Assembly: GCF_004000925.1 (NCBI RefSeq)
Contig: NZ_BIME01000006.1
Coordinates: forward strand, 186,001-250,000
DNA: 64,000 bases
DNA from: Paenibacillus illinoisensis NBRC 15959
GTDB lineage: Bacteria; Bacillota; Bacilli; Paenibacillales; Paenibacillaceae
Direction of reading: 5' to 3'
A model generated the notes under the pieces. The model was given only the letters and a program-made list of their open reading frames with translations. It did not search any database and had not been told where the DNA came from. Made by a program: the position numbers and the translations under genes. This document shows, piece by piece, positions 45,281-54,361 of this stretch; within the stretch, counting starts at the first letter, position 1, and every line of letters starts with the position of its first letter.

Positions 45281-46570
45281 ATGAGAAAATGGCAAGGGGC
45301 AACATTGTCCGTCATCGTGGCCTTTACATTGGCCGCGTGCTCGGCTGGTGGTGGAACGAACTCTCCGGCAGCGGGGGGAACCGGAGATACGGAGGAAGTT
45401 GTAGAGCTGACAGCCGAAAATCTTCAGCCGGAAGAAGGCGCAACATTGGTCATCTGGGAAGATAAGAACCAACAGAGTTTTGTAGAGGAAAGAGCCAGGC
45501 TGTTTGAGGAAAAGTATGGTGTAACCGTGAAGATGGAGGAGCTGCCTCCTACCGATCAGGTAACCAAGCTGACAACGGACGGTCCGGCAGGACTCGCAGC
45601 AGATGTTGTCGTATTCCCGCATGACAAGATTGGAAGCGCTTCAGAAGCAGGTCTCATTTTGCCAAATGATATATTCGAGGCAGAGACGGTAGCGAACACC
45701 AGCGAAAATGCGCTGAAGGCCGTCACGTTTAAGGACATCTTATACGGATATCCGTACAGTGTGGAAACGTACGCTCTCTTCTATAACAAGGCACTTTATC
45801 CGGAAGCGCCGAAGAATTTTGAGGAGATTGTCAGCTTCGCCAAAACCTTTAATGATGTGAAATCCAACCAATATGCCCTCATGTGGGAATTGCAGCAGTT
45901 CTATTACAATTATGCGTTCCTGGCTTCCCAAGGCGGCTATATTTTCGGGGATAACGGAATGAACAGCGAAGATCTTGGCCTGAATAACGAAGGAGCCCAG
46001 AAGGGTGGGGAGTTCCTGAAGACACTGAAGTCGGAAGTGCTGCCGCTCAAGATGGGTGACGTGAACTATGATATCAAAAAAGGACTGTTCTCCAGCGGGA
46101 AACTGGCTATGGACATTAACGGTCCTTGGACGATTGCCGATTATCGCAATGCAGGTATTGATTTCGGCGTTGCACCGCTCCCGGCGATCGATGGCAAGCC
46201 AATGACATCCTTTTCTGGCGTGAAAGCCTATTACGTCAATGCATTCACGCAATATCCGAATGCAGCCAAACTCTTTGCGGCTTTCCTCTCCAACGAAGAG
46301 GCCCAGATGACCAACTTTGAGATGAACGGCACGCTTCCTGCCAACGCCAACGTGGCAGCCGATCCGAAGGTACAGGAGGATCCAATCAACAAGGCGTTCC
46401 TCGAACAATTCAACAATTCAACGCCAATGCCTTCGCTTCCCGCGATGGATAGTGTCTGGGGCCCGATCACTTCAGCCATGACCGATATCTGGGATGGCGG
46501 CAAGGATGTGAAGGCGTCGCTGGATAACGCCGTGAAGCAGATCCAGGAGAGTCTGGCAACAGTTCAATAA
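45281..46570 (+). CDS. Maltodextrin-type ABC transporter binding lipoprotein
   Basis: A 429-residue extracellular solute-binding protein of family 1 (MalE/MdxE). The lipobox LAAC places the lipid-bearing Cys at residue 20, followed by a flexible Gly/Ser/Glu-rich linker. The body starts with ATLVIWEDKNQQ and has the MalE-like YGYPYSVETYALFYNK, KLAMDINGPWTIADYRNAGIDFGVAPLPAIDGKP and late NGTLPANANV. It captures malto-oligosaccharides or cyclodextrins; cyclodextrin is favoured by the CGTase and cyclomaltodextrinase genes nearby. First gene of an operon with two permeases. Confidence 0.88.
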   Translation: MRKWQGATLSVIVAFTLAACSAGGGTNSPAAGGTGDTEEVVELTAENLQPEEGATLVIWEDKNQQSFVEERARLFEEKYGVTVKMEELPPTDQVTKLTTDGPAGLAADVVVFPHDKIGSASEAGLILPNDIFEAETVANTSENALKAVTFKDILYGYPYSVETYALFYNKALYPEAPKNFEEIVSFAKTFNDVKSNQYALMWELQQFYYNYAFLASQGGYIFGDNGMNSEDLGLNNEGAQKGGEFLKTLKSEVLPLKMGDVNYDIKKGLFSSGKLAMDINGPWTIADYRNAGIDFGVAPLPAIDGKPMTSFSGVKAYYVNAFTQYPNAAKLFAAFLSNEEAQMTNFEMNGTLPANANVAADPKVQEDPINKAFLEQFNNSTPMPSLPAMDSVWGPITSAMTDIWDGGKDVKASLDNAVKQIQESLATVQ

Positions 46571-46615
46571 TCGGACGGAGCACCTGGTAAGGAGAAGGTG
46601 GAGAGGAGAGAGCGA

Positions 46616-47971
46616 ATGAAACAGCAGCATGTCCCGGTGTCTGTTCCGCAAAGCAGGGAAAAGCAGCACCGGATGACAGCGGCCATATGTTCCATCATAC
46701 TGCAGGGTCTAGGACAGCTGTACAACCGGCAATGGATCAAGGGAATTTTCTTACTGTTACTGGAGGGGGCAGGTCTTGCTTACCTGCTTCCCCGCCTGTC
46801 GCAGGCCGTATGGGGAATATGGACACTGGGGGAAAATACGCAGCGTTTTGTCAAAGTGAATGGGTCTACGGTGCTTCAGCGGGGCGACCATTCAATCTTT
46901 TTACTGTTAGAGGGAATTATTGTGCTGCTCGTGTTTTTTGTGTTTATCATTGTCTACATCCTGAACATCCGTGATGCGTACCTTACGGGACTTGCGAGGG
47001 AGGAAGGAAAGAAAACACTGGGAGCGGCAGCTTCACTCCGTAACATGATGGACAAAAATTTTCCGTATCTGTTTTTGTCCATTCCGGCTCTGGGGGTGCT
47101 GTTCTTCACGATCATGCCGATCCTGTTTACAATCACCCTGGCGTTTACCAACTACTCGGCACCGGATCATATTCCTCCTGCCAAGCTCGTGGATTGGGTA
47201 GGGTTCAAGACATTTAGTGACCTGATTCAGCTCAAATCATGGAGTCACACCTTTTATGGCGTATTAACATGGACGGTTATATGGGCGATACTCGCAACCG
47301 TGACCACTTATTTTGGCGGGGTACTTGTAGCGCTGCTGATTGAGCAGCGAGGCATCCGGTTCAAAAAGCTGTGGCGGACGATCTTCATTCTCCCTTATGC
47401 CATACCACAGATCATTTCCTTGCTGCTCATGCGGAACCTGTTTAATGGTCAATTCGGTCCAATTAATACGTATATGAGAGCTTTTGGTCTGGAGGGACTG
47501 CCCTGGCTGACCGATCCGTTCTGGGCCAAGGTCACAGTCATTGTTGTTAACATGTGGATCGGTATTCCGGTCAGCATGGTGCTGATCCTTGGCGTTCTGA
47601 CGGCGATTCCACGTGATCTGTATGAGGCCGCTGAAGTGGATGGAGCATCCGCATTCCAGAAATTCCGGATCATCACCATGCCATTCATCCTTTTTGCAAC
47701 AACTCCGGTGCTTATCATGCAATTTGCCGGAAACTTCAACAATTTCAATGTCATATTCCTGCTGACCAACGGTAATCCGTTACGAGGCGACTACCAGTAT
47801 GCGGGAGCAACAGACCTGCTGGTGACCTGGCTCTACAAGCTTACGCTGGACAACAACAAATACAACATGGCTTCAGCGGTGGGCATCATCATCTTCATTA
47901 TTATCGCGTCGTTTTCCATCTGGAATTTCCGTCGCTCCAAATCGTTCAAGGAGGAGGACATGATTCAATGA
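46616..47971 (+). CDS. ABC sugar permease, MalF/MdxF type
   Basis: A 451-residue inner-membrane permease. The ATG at 46616 follows GAGAGGAG; a GTG at 46598 sits too close to its AAGGAG site. The N-terminal third has two to three extra hydrophobic segments and a periplasmic-type loop, as in MalF-type proteins. The EAA loop that docks the ATPase is EAAEVDGASAFQKFRIITMP. Its 3' end overlaps the next permease by 4 bp (ATGA). Confidence 0.88.
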   Translation: MKQQHVPVSVPQSREKQHRMTAAICSIILQGLGQLYNRQWIKGIFLLLLEGAGLAYLLPRLSQAVWGIWTLGENTQRFVKVNGSTVLQRGDHSIFLLLEGIIVLLVFFVFIIVYILNIRDAYLTGLAREEGKKTLGAAASLRNMMDKNFPYLFLSIPALGVLFFTIMPILFTITLAFTNYSAPDHIPPAKLVDWVGFKTFSDLIQLKSWSHTFYGVLTWTVIWAILATVTTYFGGVLVALLIEQRGIRFKKLWRTIFILPYAIPQIISLLLMRNLFNGQFGPINTYMRAFGLEGLPWLTDPFWAKVTVIVVNMWIGIPVSMVLILGVLTAIPRDLYEAAEVDGASAFQKFRIITMPFILFATTPVLIMQFAGNFNNFNVIFLLTNGNPLRGDYQYAGATDLLVTWLYKLTLDNNKYNMASAVGIIIFIIIASFSIWNFRRSKSFKEEDMIQ

Positions 47972-48804
47972 AGAAACGCAATAATCCGCTGCGGCTAACG
48001 CTTAGTTATGTGCTGCTGATCATCATTGCCGTGGTCTCCGTCTATCCGGTGTTGTGGATCTTTCTCTCTTCCCTGCGGCCTGGTGCGGCACTGTTCAGCG
48101 AGCGTTTGTGGCCTGAAGCCTTTACCTTGTCCCACTATGGCGAATTGTTCAACAATCCATCCTTCATGTATGGCAGGTGGTATCTGAACACGCTGAAAAT
48201 TGCCTTTTTCACCATGATCTTTTCCACGCTGATGGTAACGCTTGGGATGTATGCCCTATCCCGTTTCCGGTTTCGCGGGCGGCAGACGATTCTCTCCACC
48301 ATGCTGATTCTCGGCATGTTCCCGAGCTTTATGAGTATGATCGCGATCTATATCATTTTGCTGCAGATCAAGCTGCTCGATACGCATGCCGCGTTGATCC
48401 TGGTGTATTCTTCCGGAGCCGTACTCGGCGGATTTATCGTCAAAGGATTCTTCGATACAATTCCGCGTAGTCTGGATGAGGCAGCACGCATTGATGGTGC
48501 GAGTCACCTGAGGGTGTTCACCAGCATCATCCTGCCATTATCCAAACCGATGCTGACCTATGTGGCGTTAACCAGCTTCACTGGCGCATGGATGGACTTC
48601 ATCTTCGCCCGGCTTGTTCTGCGGACAAAGGAAAACTGGACGCTTGCAGTAGGCATGTGGGATCTGGTCAATCGGTACCAGGACAGTAACTTCACTATGT
48701 TTGCTGCAGGGGCTGTGCTGATCGCGATACCAATTACGCTGTTGTTCGTGTTCCTTCAGCGCTTCCTTGTTCAGGGGCTCACAACAGGTGCTTCCAAAGG
48801 ATGA
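47968..48804 (+). CDS. ABC sugar permease, MalG/MdxG type
   Basis: A 278-residue permease with six membrane segments; the EAA loop is DEAARIDGASHLRVFTSIILP. It pairs with the MalF-type protein. No ATPase gene follows: as in B. subtilis maltodextrin uptake, a shared ATPase (MsmX type) encoded elsewhere is presumably used. A long hairpin terminator ends the operon. Confidence 0.9.
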   Translation: MKKRNNPLRLTLSYVLLIIIAVVSVYPVLWIFLSSLRPGAALFSERLWPEAFTLSHYGELFNNPSFMYGRWYLNTLKIAFFTMIFSTLMVTLGMYALSRFRFRGRQTILSTMLILGMFPSFMSMIAIYIILLQIKLLDTHAALILVYSSGAVLGGFIVKGFFDTIPRSLDEAARIDGASHLRVFTSIILPLSKPMLTYVALTSFTGAWMDFIFARLVLRTKENWTLAVGMWDLVNRYQDSNFTMFAAGAVLIAIPITLLFVFLQRFLVQGLTTGASKG

Positions 48805-48850
48805 TGCCGTGCCATTAACAGCATAGATGGCCGCCTCTACGCGGCAGCAC

Positions 48851-48916
48851 ATTCAGGCACTTCCGCCATGTCATGTCTCTTTTCGACGGACATGACAACG
48901 GAAGTGCCTGATTTTG
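48851..48916 (+). terminator. Long terminator after the mal-type operon
   Basis: TCAGGCACTTCCG and ATGTCATGTC pair with GACATGAC and CGGAAGTGCCTGA, making a ~60-nt near-perfect hairpin followed by TTTTG. Confidence 0.8.
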
Positions 48917-48954
48917 CATAGGGCTCCATCTTAATTAGGGGAGGAAAGGGATGT

Positions 48955-50241
48955 ATGGGAATAATACCGTCCACTGAGCCCGAGGCGATTGGATATGAAG
49001 ATGGACAAGCCGTGCTGCGCGAAAACAGCATTCCACCAAAGCTCTGGCAGCATGTCACTTTCCGCAGGATTTTATACGGCTATGGGATCTCCGTGTTCGG
49101 AGACTGCTTTAACGGTATTGCCATCAGTCTATGGGTGCTCCAGACGACGGGAAGTGCCAAGAGCATGGCTGCCGTTCAAATCTGCAACATGGCGGTCAGT
49201 TTTTTGTTCGGATCACTGGCTGGTACGGTTGCTGATCGGTTGGATCGCCGGAAGCTGATGCTGACCTCGGATGTATTTCGGGGCGTGATGGCTATATGTA
49301 TCGCGATTGGTTTGTTTGGGCTGCATGTACCATTTCCTGTGCTGCTGCTGATGCTATCGCTTTCCATGTTCTCCAGCCTTTTTCAGGCGCCTGCATTCCA
49401 CGCGTCCGTGGCAAGCATGGTGGGCAGGGAGCATATCCAGCAAGCTACGGGGGCCATTCATCTGGTGGATAACCTGGCCCGAATCAGCGGACTCGCGGCA
49501 GCCGGAGTCGCCGTTGCCGCCTTTGGCGGGTTTGTCGCCATATTGATTACAGGAGCAACTTTTCTTCTGTCGGCGGTATGTGTGCTGATGGCCGGCCGTT
49601 TCCCGGAGGTAAAGCGATCTGGCGATCAGCAGACCACGTTCGTTCAGGAATGGCGGGGATCATTCTCCTATATCTACCGCAGTCCTCTAATTCGGTCGAT
49701 CGTATTGCTTAATCCGCTGCTGATTTTATTTTTCATGTCGGCCATGATGCTAGTTCAGGTGATGGCAGTCAAGGTATGGGAGGCAGACCCCGTGCAGTTT
49801 GGACTGATTGAAACGTGTATTCCGCTTGGTTATATGATTGGATCGGGAGTGTTGATTGCATCGGGGAAACGAATGAAGCGAAGAGGGCGATGGGTTTTCA
49901 TCGGTCTGCTGGTACTGGGGCCGCTCTATATTCTCCTGTCCCAGGTAACTTCTCCCATGATGGCACTTCCGCTCATCATGGGCGGGGGAGCGATGTTTGC
50001 CTGCTGCACGATGCTCACCCAGATCATGCTAAGAACAGCGGTACCCGATGAGCTGCAGGGGAGAATCTACGGTGTTGTCGGTACAATTACAAGCACGGCG
50101 CCTATCCTGGGATTGACAGTTGTCTCCGTGATGGCTGATCAGTGGGGGGCAGCGGCTGTGCTGGAGGGACTCGGCATGCTGCTGCTCGCAACCGGAATCC
50201 TTGCCGCGACCACATTGAAGTCCATTCGAACTTACCGATAA
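48955..50241 (+). CDS. MFS transporter (MFS_3 / EntS-like)
   Basis: A 428-residue major facilitator with about 12 membrane segments. Typical first loop motif GTVADRLDRRKLML and LFQAPAFHASVASMVGREHIQQATGAIHLVDNLARISG, which is characteristic of the enterobactin-exporter-like MFS_3 group. Likely exports a drug, siderophore or sugar product; substrate unknown. AGGGGAGG precedes the ATG by 10 bp. Lies between the mal-type operon and convergent CGTase; a link to either is unproven. Confidence 0.85.
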   Translation: MGIIPSTEPEAIGYEDGQAVLRENSIPPKLWQHVTFRRILYGYGISVFGDCFNGIAISLWVLQTTGSAKSMAAVQICNMAVSFLFGSLAGTVADRLDRRKLMLTSDVFRGVMAICIAIGLFGLHVPFPVLLLMLSLSMFSSLFQAPAFHASVASMVGREHIQQATGAIHLVDNLARISGLAAAGVAVAAFGGFVAILITGATFLLSAVCVLMAGRFPEVKRSGDQQTTFVQEWRGSFSYIYRSPLIRSIVLLNPLLILFFMSAMMLVQVMAVKVWEADPVQFGLIETCIPLGYMIGSGVLIASGKRMKRRGRWVFIGLLVLGPLYILLSQVTSPMMALPLIMGGGAMFACCTMLTQIMLRTAVPDELQGRIYGVVGTITSTAPILGLTVVSVMADQWGAAAVLEGLGMLLLATGILAATTLKSIRTYR

Positions 50242-50263
50242 ACCAGAAACAGATTAAACGTCA

Positions 50264-50308
50264 AAACCCGGAGTGTACGCTGTATAAGCGCTGCTCCGGG
50301 CTTCCTTA
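50264..50308. terminator. Shared terminator between MFS and CGTase genes
   Basis: AACCCGGAG / CTCCGGGCTT with a loop that itself contains GTACGC...GCGCTGC. T-rich on both sides, lying between convergent stops. Confidence 0.6.
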
Positions 50309-50323
50309 ATGAATCCTGGCTAG

Positions 50324-52480
50324 TTATTGCCAGTTTACCGTTACTGTGGCTGTACCACTCGTCGGGGTTGTAAAGGTGTGATTGGATCCACCCTCCCACG
50401 TAATGGTAGCGCCGTTTTTCTTGAAGAACTTGAATTCCAGCTGTTTCCCGGCTGGAACACTTACGTCATAATACCAAGTCGGGTAGGCGTGAATGACCTG
50501 ATTGAAAGCCGGTCCAATAGAAGCTGAACCTGTGGTCCAGTTACCGAGTTCGGACACGTTGCCTGTCAGGTAGATATTCTCACCCAGCGCGGTTGTGGCA
50601 TTATTGATGACGAACCGAACCGATACCTGATCGCCGCTAAGGATGGTGAAATCGTTATAGGCGTTGCTGTTCACACCATTGGCAGCTACTTTCACTGCAT
50701 AGTCACCGCCTGCTACTGGTGGAATAGTGACTTTAATTTGAGTGTCTTCCCAGGAAGTGATGGCCGAGCCTGTAACAGCTGTCGTACCGAAGTAGACGGT
50801 ACCTTTGGTGGAACCGAACCCGCGTCCGTCGATGGTAACGACGTTACCTGGTTTACCCATTACAGGGCCAACGTGACCGATGGTTGGCGTCGTTTCACTT
50901 GCCGTATATTGCCAAACAGCGGTAGCTCCTGCAGCGAGCGTGAAGGAAGAAATATTGCCTCCACTGGACGTGATGTTGTTTCCGTTCAGCACGCCGCCGA
51001 GCACATCGGTATAGGTTCCTGATGGAAGCGACGTATTCAGGTTAGTGATACTGGTTGGCGTCGTGAGATTGCGGTTAACGGCAACGACGGCAACGCTTTT
51101 GCCAAACTTGCGCTCATAGATATATACATCATTGTTGATCCAGCGCTGCTGTGTGGAACCGTAGGCAATCGCCGGGTTGGATTTGCGCAGAGGTGCCAGC
51201 TTGCTGATCACGTTGAACGCTGTAGTCGATTTGGAGAAGGAAGGCATTTTGCCCCGGTTATCCGGGTCGCCGTTCCCAGTCAGATACTGCTCGGTACCAT
51301 AATAGATGGCAGGTACGCCGCGTGAGGTCAGCGTGAAGGCCAGAGCCTGTTCCAGACGGCGGTTGTTCACAGCACTGGTTTTGAAACGGTCCATATCATG
51401 GTTGTCAATGAAAGTGACTTGGTCATTCACCTGATTGTAATCTGCTGCCGTAGCCGTCAGCATGGAATCCAGCGCGTACATGTTGGATGTGTTATCCCGG
51501 AACACGTTGCGGACAGCCGAATTGAAACGGAAATCAAGCAAACTCATGCCGGATTCGTTGGCAAAATCTGTGTTATCCGCATCGGGTGCTGCAGATCCCA
51601 GGAACCATTCGCCGAAGGTAAATACCGGCTTGTGTGCATAGATAGATGACATCCAGTTCTTCTGCCAGCCCTGAGGCATGTGCTTGACCGCATCGACACG
51701 GATGCCGTCCACGCCCATATCCAGCCACAGCTTGATGGCGTCTTTGAAATATGTATCGATCGTGCTGTTATTGTGATTCAGATCGGCCAGATCGTAGAGG
51801 TTTTTGTAAATGCCATTCTCAAGAGTGGAGAAATCGGAGCCGCCATTGTGGTGGAAATATCCGTTCGTATCATTGGTGTACCCGCCAACCAGGTTGCCGT
51901 TATCGTACAGTTTGCCGTTCTCGGCGAAGGAGGTATCGGTTTCCATGGCAGGGGACGTATGGTTTGGCGCGAAATCAATAATGATTTTGATGCCTTTCGC
52001 ATGGGCGGTGGTTACCAGATTCTGAAAATCGGTCATGGTTCCGAAATACGGATTGGTCTTCTTGAAATCCCGTGCCCAATAGCCGTGATAGGCTGTATTG
52101 GTTACACCGCTGTAGTTGATGGTAGCGAAAATATTTTCGACAGGCTGGGAGATCCAGAGGGCCGTGACACCCAAGTCACTGAAATAGTTGTCATTGATTT
52201 TGTTGACCAAACCCTGCCAGTCCCCGCCGCAGTACAGCTTCAGGTTGCTGCACGTGCCATCAAAGGCAGCCCCGGTAGGGTTGTTGGATGGGTTGCCATC
52301 CAGAAATCGGTCCGTAAAAACTTGATAGATGACATCGGTACTGAAGTTCTGCTTGTTGGTGACAGCTGTATCCGCATCGGCATAAATCGCGGAAGCAGGC
52401 AGGAAAGGCAATGCACTGCCGGCAAGCAGACTGAAAGTTAGTGTGGTACTGAGGAGAACGCGTTTGGCCATTTGAAACAT
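50324..52480 (-). CDS. Cyclodextrin glucanotransferase (CGTase, GH13)
   Basis: Secreted enzyme that turns starch into cyclodextrins (EC 2.4.1.19). The ATG at 52480 follows AAGGGTGG and gives 718 residues with a 34-residue signal peptide, the usual CGTase size. Subtracting 34 puts every key residue at standard CGTase positions: nucleophile Asp263 (=229) in RVDAVKH, acid/base Glu291 (=257) in FGEWF, Asp362 (=328) in DNHD, and Tyr229 (=195) in NLYDLADLN, the central aromatic that separates CGTases from alpha-amylases. Domain D/IPT ([15 protein letters not shown]) and the starch-binding CBM20 domain E end the protein. Lys81 (=47) is like alpha-forming enzymes. A cre site lies upstream. Confidence 0.95.
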   Translation of the reverse strand: MFQMAKRVLLSTTLTFSLLAGSALPFLPASAIYADADTAVTNKQNFSTDVIYQVFTDRFLDGNPSNNPTGAAFDGTCSNLKLYCGGDWQGLVNKINDNYFSDLGVTALWISQPVENIFATINYSGVTNTAYHGYWARDFKKTNPYFGTMTDFQNLVTTAHAKGIKIIIDFAPNHTSPAMETDTSFAENGKLYDNGNLVGGYTNDTNGYFHHNGGSDFSTLENGIYKNLYDLADLNHNNSTIDTYFKDAIKLWLDMGVDGIRVDAVKHMPQGWQKNWMSSIYAHKPVFTFGEWFLGSAAPDADNTDFANESGMSLLDFRFNSAVRNVFRDNTSNMYALDSMLTATAADYNQVNDQVTFIDNHDMDRFKTSAVNNRRLEQALAFTLTSRGVPAIYYGTEQYLTGNGDPDNRGKMPSFSKSTTAFNVISKLAPLRKSNPAIAYGSTQQRWINNDVYIYERKFGKSVAVVAVNRNLTTPTSITNLNTSLPSGTYTDVLGGVLNGNNITSSGGNISSFTLAAGATAVWQYTASETTPTIGHVGPVMGKPGNVVTIDGRGFGSTKGTVYFGTTAVTGSAITSWEDTQIKVTIPPVAGGDYAVKVAANGVNSNAYNDFTILSGDQVSVRFVINNATTALGENIYLTGNVSELGNWTTGSASIGPAFNQVIHAYPTWYYDVSVPAGKQLEFKFFKKNGATITWEGGSNHTFTTPTSGTATVTVNWQ

Positions 52481-52541
52481 GGTAATCCACCCTTCATGAA
52501 TGTAGTAGTTTTCAACAAAAACAACTAACCTGGCTCTCGAA

Positions 52542-52555
52542 TAACAGCGCTTACA
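52542..52555 (-). promoter_or_regulatory. CcpA (cre) site upstream of CGTase gene
   Basis: On the minus strand TGTAAGCGCTGTTA matches TGWAANCGNTNWCA at all but one fixed position. It lies 62 bp before the start codon, consistent with glucose repression of CGTase. Confidence 0.6.
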
Positions 52556-52608
52556 ATTGTACGAGGAGACATTCTGTGGCTTAAAGACTTCCCTCCTTCG
52601 ACACGCCA

Positions 52609-52645
52609 ACAACCCCGGTATCTCCTGGGGAGTTACCGGGGTTGT
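52609..52645. repeat. Hairpin 1 in CGTase-esterase gap
   Basis: ACAACCCCGGTA / TACCGGGGTTGT, 12 bp perfect, around TCTCCTGGGGAGT-like loop. No T run on either side, so it is not a plain terminator. The stem shares ACAACCCCG with hairpin 2 at 52848-52881. Confidence 0.55.
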
Positions 52646-52762
52646 CCTAAACCACTTGGGTTTAAAAGCATGGCCCTCGAGTTATGATCACATCGTTATC
52701 GTAAGAAAAATTGCCACTTATGTCAATAACTTTTTTAGGAGCATTTTTTTTCTAATTATATA

Positions 52763-52792
52763 TTTACAAATGACTATCCGGGGACGTATATT
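52763..52792 (+). promoter_or_regulatory. Likely promoter of the esterase/BtrH-ACP/ligase operon
   Basis: TTTACA and TATATT with an 18-bp spacer lie in a strongly AT-rich stretch, ~145 bp before the first gene. The overlapping CGTATA would also suit an ECF-type -10, without a good -35. Confidence 0.45.
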
Positions 52793-52847
52793 ATTCGCAT
52801 ATCCACCAATATGAGGGCCATGTATTTTGAGACATTGATGTGTCTTG

Positions 52848-52881
52848 AAACAACCCCGTCTCTACTGAGGCGGGGTTGTTT
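52848..52881 (+). terminator. Hairpin 2, possible attenuator in the operon leader
   Basis: AAACAACCCCG / CGGGGTTGTTT is an 11-bp perfect stem lying between the putative promoter and the first gene. It is followed by GTGC rather than a T run outside the stem, though the 3' arm ends in TTGTTT. It may be an attenuator or a terminator for transcripts entering from upstream. Confidence 0.5.
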
Positions 52882-52934
52882 GTGCATGCAGAGCATGGCG
52901 GGGATGGAGTAAGGGAAGTGCAATAACCTGATTT

Positions 52935-54359
52935 ATGAATCAAATCAGGGGAATCTGGAGAAGAGAGGCGGTTGATGATCATTTGAATAAACAATCGGTC
53001 ATTGAATGTCTGGAAGGTATTCGTGCGTCACAGCTGGGCAATGTCCGCAACATTTATGTGTACCTCCCGCCAGGTTATCAGGAGCAGACGGATCGGCATT
53101 ATCCTGTTCTGTATGTTCATGCTGGGCAGCGGGCTTTTGGTCCACCTGGACCCGGCAATGAAACGTGGCATATGGATCGAGCAGTGGACGAGCTAATTAT
53201 CGCCGGGCGGATCGAGCCACTGATTATGGTTGGCATTGCGCATGTCCGTCCGGTTACGCACAACGAGTTCTATCACTTCATTGCACCCGAGAGGGAAGCG
53301 ATTAGCGTTGGTTGTTCAGGGGGTGCATACGAGCATTTCATCATTCATGAATTGAAGCCCCTGATCGACCATCGATACCGTACGCTTCCAGACAAGTCCA
53401 ATACAGGGCTGCTTGGTTCATCAGCAGCGGCACTATGTACACTTCATATGGGCATGCGGAATCCAGAGGTTTTCGGAAAACTGGTCATGATGTCGCCATT
53501 TTTGGTAGATGTGCAGCTGGATGAATTGTCGGACAGCGGTCTGTTGGAAGAAGCCATGTATCGCTTGCCGGATGAGGTGCCAGACGTGCAAATGTGGATG
53601 GACATTGGGGATGCAGAAGGACTCTTCCTACCCTCCCAGGTAAGAAGGGTTGCTCAAGAATTACTTGAGAGAGGGACAAGAACTCGGGATAGCCTGGCTT
53701 TTCTGGAGCAACCGGAGGCCTGTCATCAGGAATCGGATTGGGGCGCACGCGTCGACCTTCCGTTACTGTACATGTTCGGTGAAGTAGGCCAACCTGTGGC
53801 ATTGGAAATGCAAGGCAGAGAGATCATTGGTTTATCCGGTGGAATGAACACATGCATTAATGCACGGCTTCACTATGATAGCGGCTGGGTGCAGAGCCTG
53901 CTCGAAGGGAGCTATACAACAAGTCTTCCGCATGTGCTTCAAGTACGTCCGAATGGTGAATTGGTGCCTGTCGGCCCAGGCAGTGCGCTCATCACCCTGA
54001 CCGTAGGAGAGTTATCAACGACTCGTCAATATACCGTTATTCCTGAACTCTCTGCTCGCGTTGAGGTATGTATCTGTGCCGAAGTGGAAAATGAAGAGGA
54101 ACCAGCTGAATCCATATATGGAGGGATGGGCATGAAGCTGGTTCGTACGGGAACGGGGCGTTATGAAGGCTGTTATCTTGTTCCGCGCGACAGCGGTTTT
54201 TCCTTCCGGTTCACACGCGGTTTCCGGCGTTTTGAGACGGATAAAAATGGCATGCCAGTAGCCAATCGGGTTATTCGGGCAACAGATAACATGTCAGTAC
54301 ATTACCACATCCAGTCTTGGGGCAGTTCGACTGCTAAAGCGGGAACAGGAGGCGAGTGA
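52935..54359 (+). CDS. Esterase-fold protein with Ig-like and sugar-binding-like tail
   Basis: A 474-residue cytoplasmic-looking alpha/beta hydrolase of the putative esterase family (enterochelin esterase-like): VRNIYVYLPPGYQEQTDRHYPVLYV, a nucleophile elbow GSSAAA with Ser163 (normally GSSMGG), and a closing PEACHQESDWG. Residues ~295-375 look like a bacterial Ig-like (BIg2) domain (VLQVRPNGELVPVGPGSALITLTV). The last ~90 residues resemble a CBM20/48-type sandwich (GRYEGCYLVPRD, FRFTRGFRRFETDKNG, NRVIRA). The ATG has a weak distant AAGGGAAG site; a TTG at 52986 is possible. It is the first gene of an operon with the next two. Role may be hydrolysis or transfer of an acyl group from a glycan. 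Confidence 0.7.
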   Translation: MNQIRGIWRREAVDDHLNKQSVIECLEGIRASQLGNVRNIYVYLPPGYQEQTDRHYPVLYVHAGQRAFGPPGPGNETWHMDRAVDELIIAGRIEPLIMVGIAHVRPVTHNEFYHFIAPEREAISVGCSGGAYEHFIIHELKPLIDHRYRTLPDKSNTGLLGSSAAALCTLHMGMRNPEVFGKLVMMSPFLVDVQLDELSDSGLLEEAMYRLPDEVPDVQMWMDIGDAEGLFLPSQVRRVAQELLERGTRTRDSLAFLEQPEACHQESDWGARVDLPLLYMFGEVGQPVALEMQGREIIGLSGGMNTCINARLHYDSGWVQSLLEGSYTTSLPHVLQVRPNGELVPVGPGSALITLTVGELSTTRQYTVIPELSARVEVCICAEVENEEEPAESIYGGMGMKLVRTGTGRYEGCYLVPRDSGFSFRFTRGFRRFETDKNGMPVANRVIRATDNMSVHYHIQSWGSSTAKAGTGGE

Positions 54360-54361
54360 TC

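Noticed and set aside
51680..52441. 253-codon frame antisense to CGTase
   Set aside because: Lies fully inside the CGTase gene, rich in Ile/Val/Arg from reversed codons, with no ribosome site.
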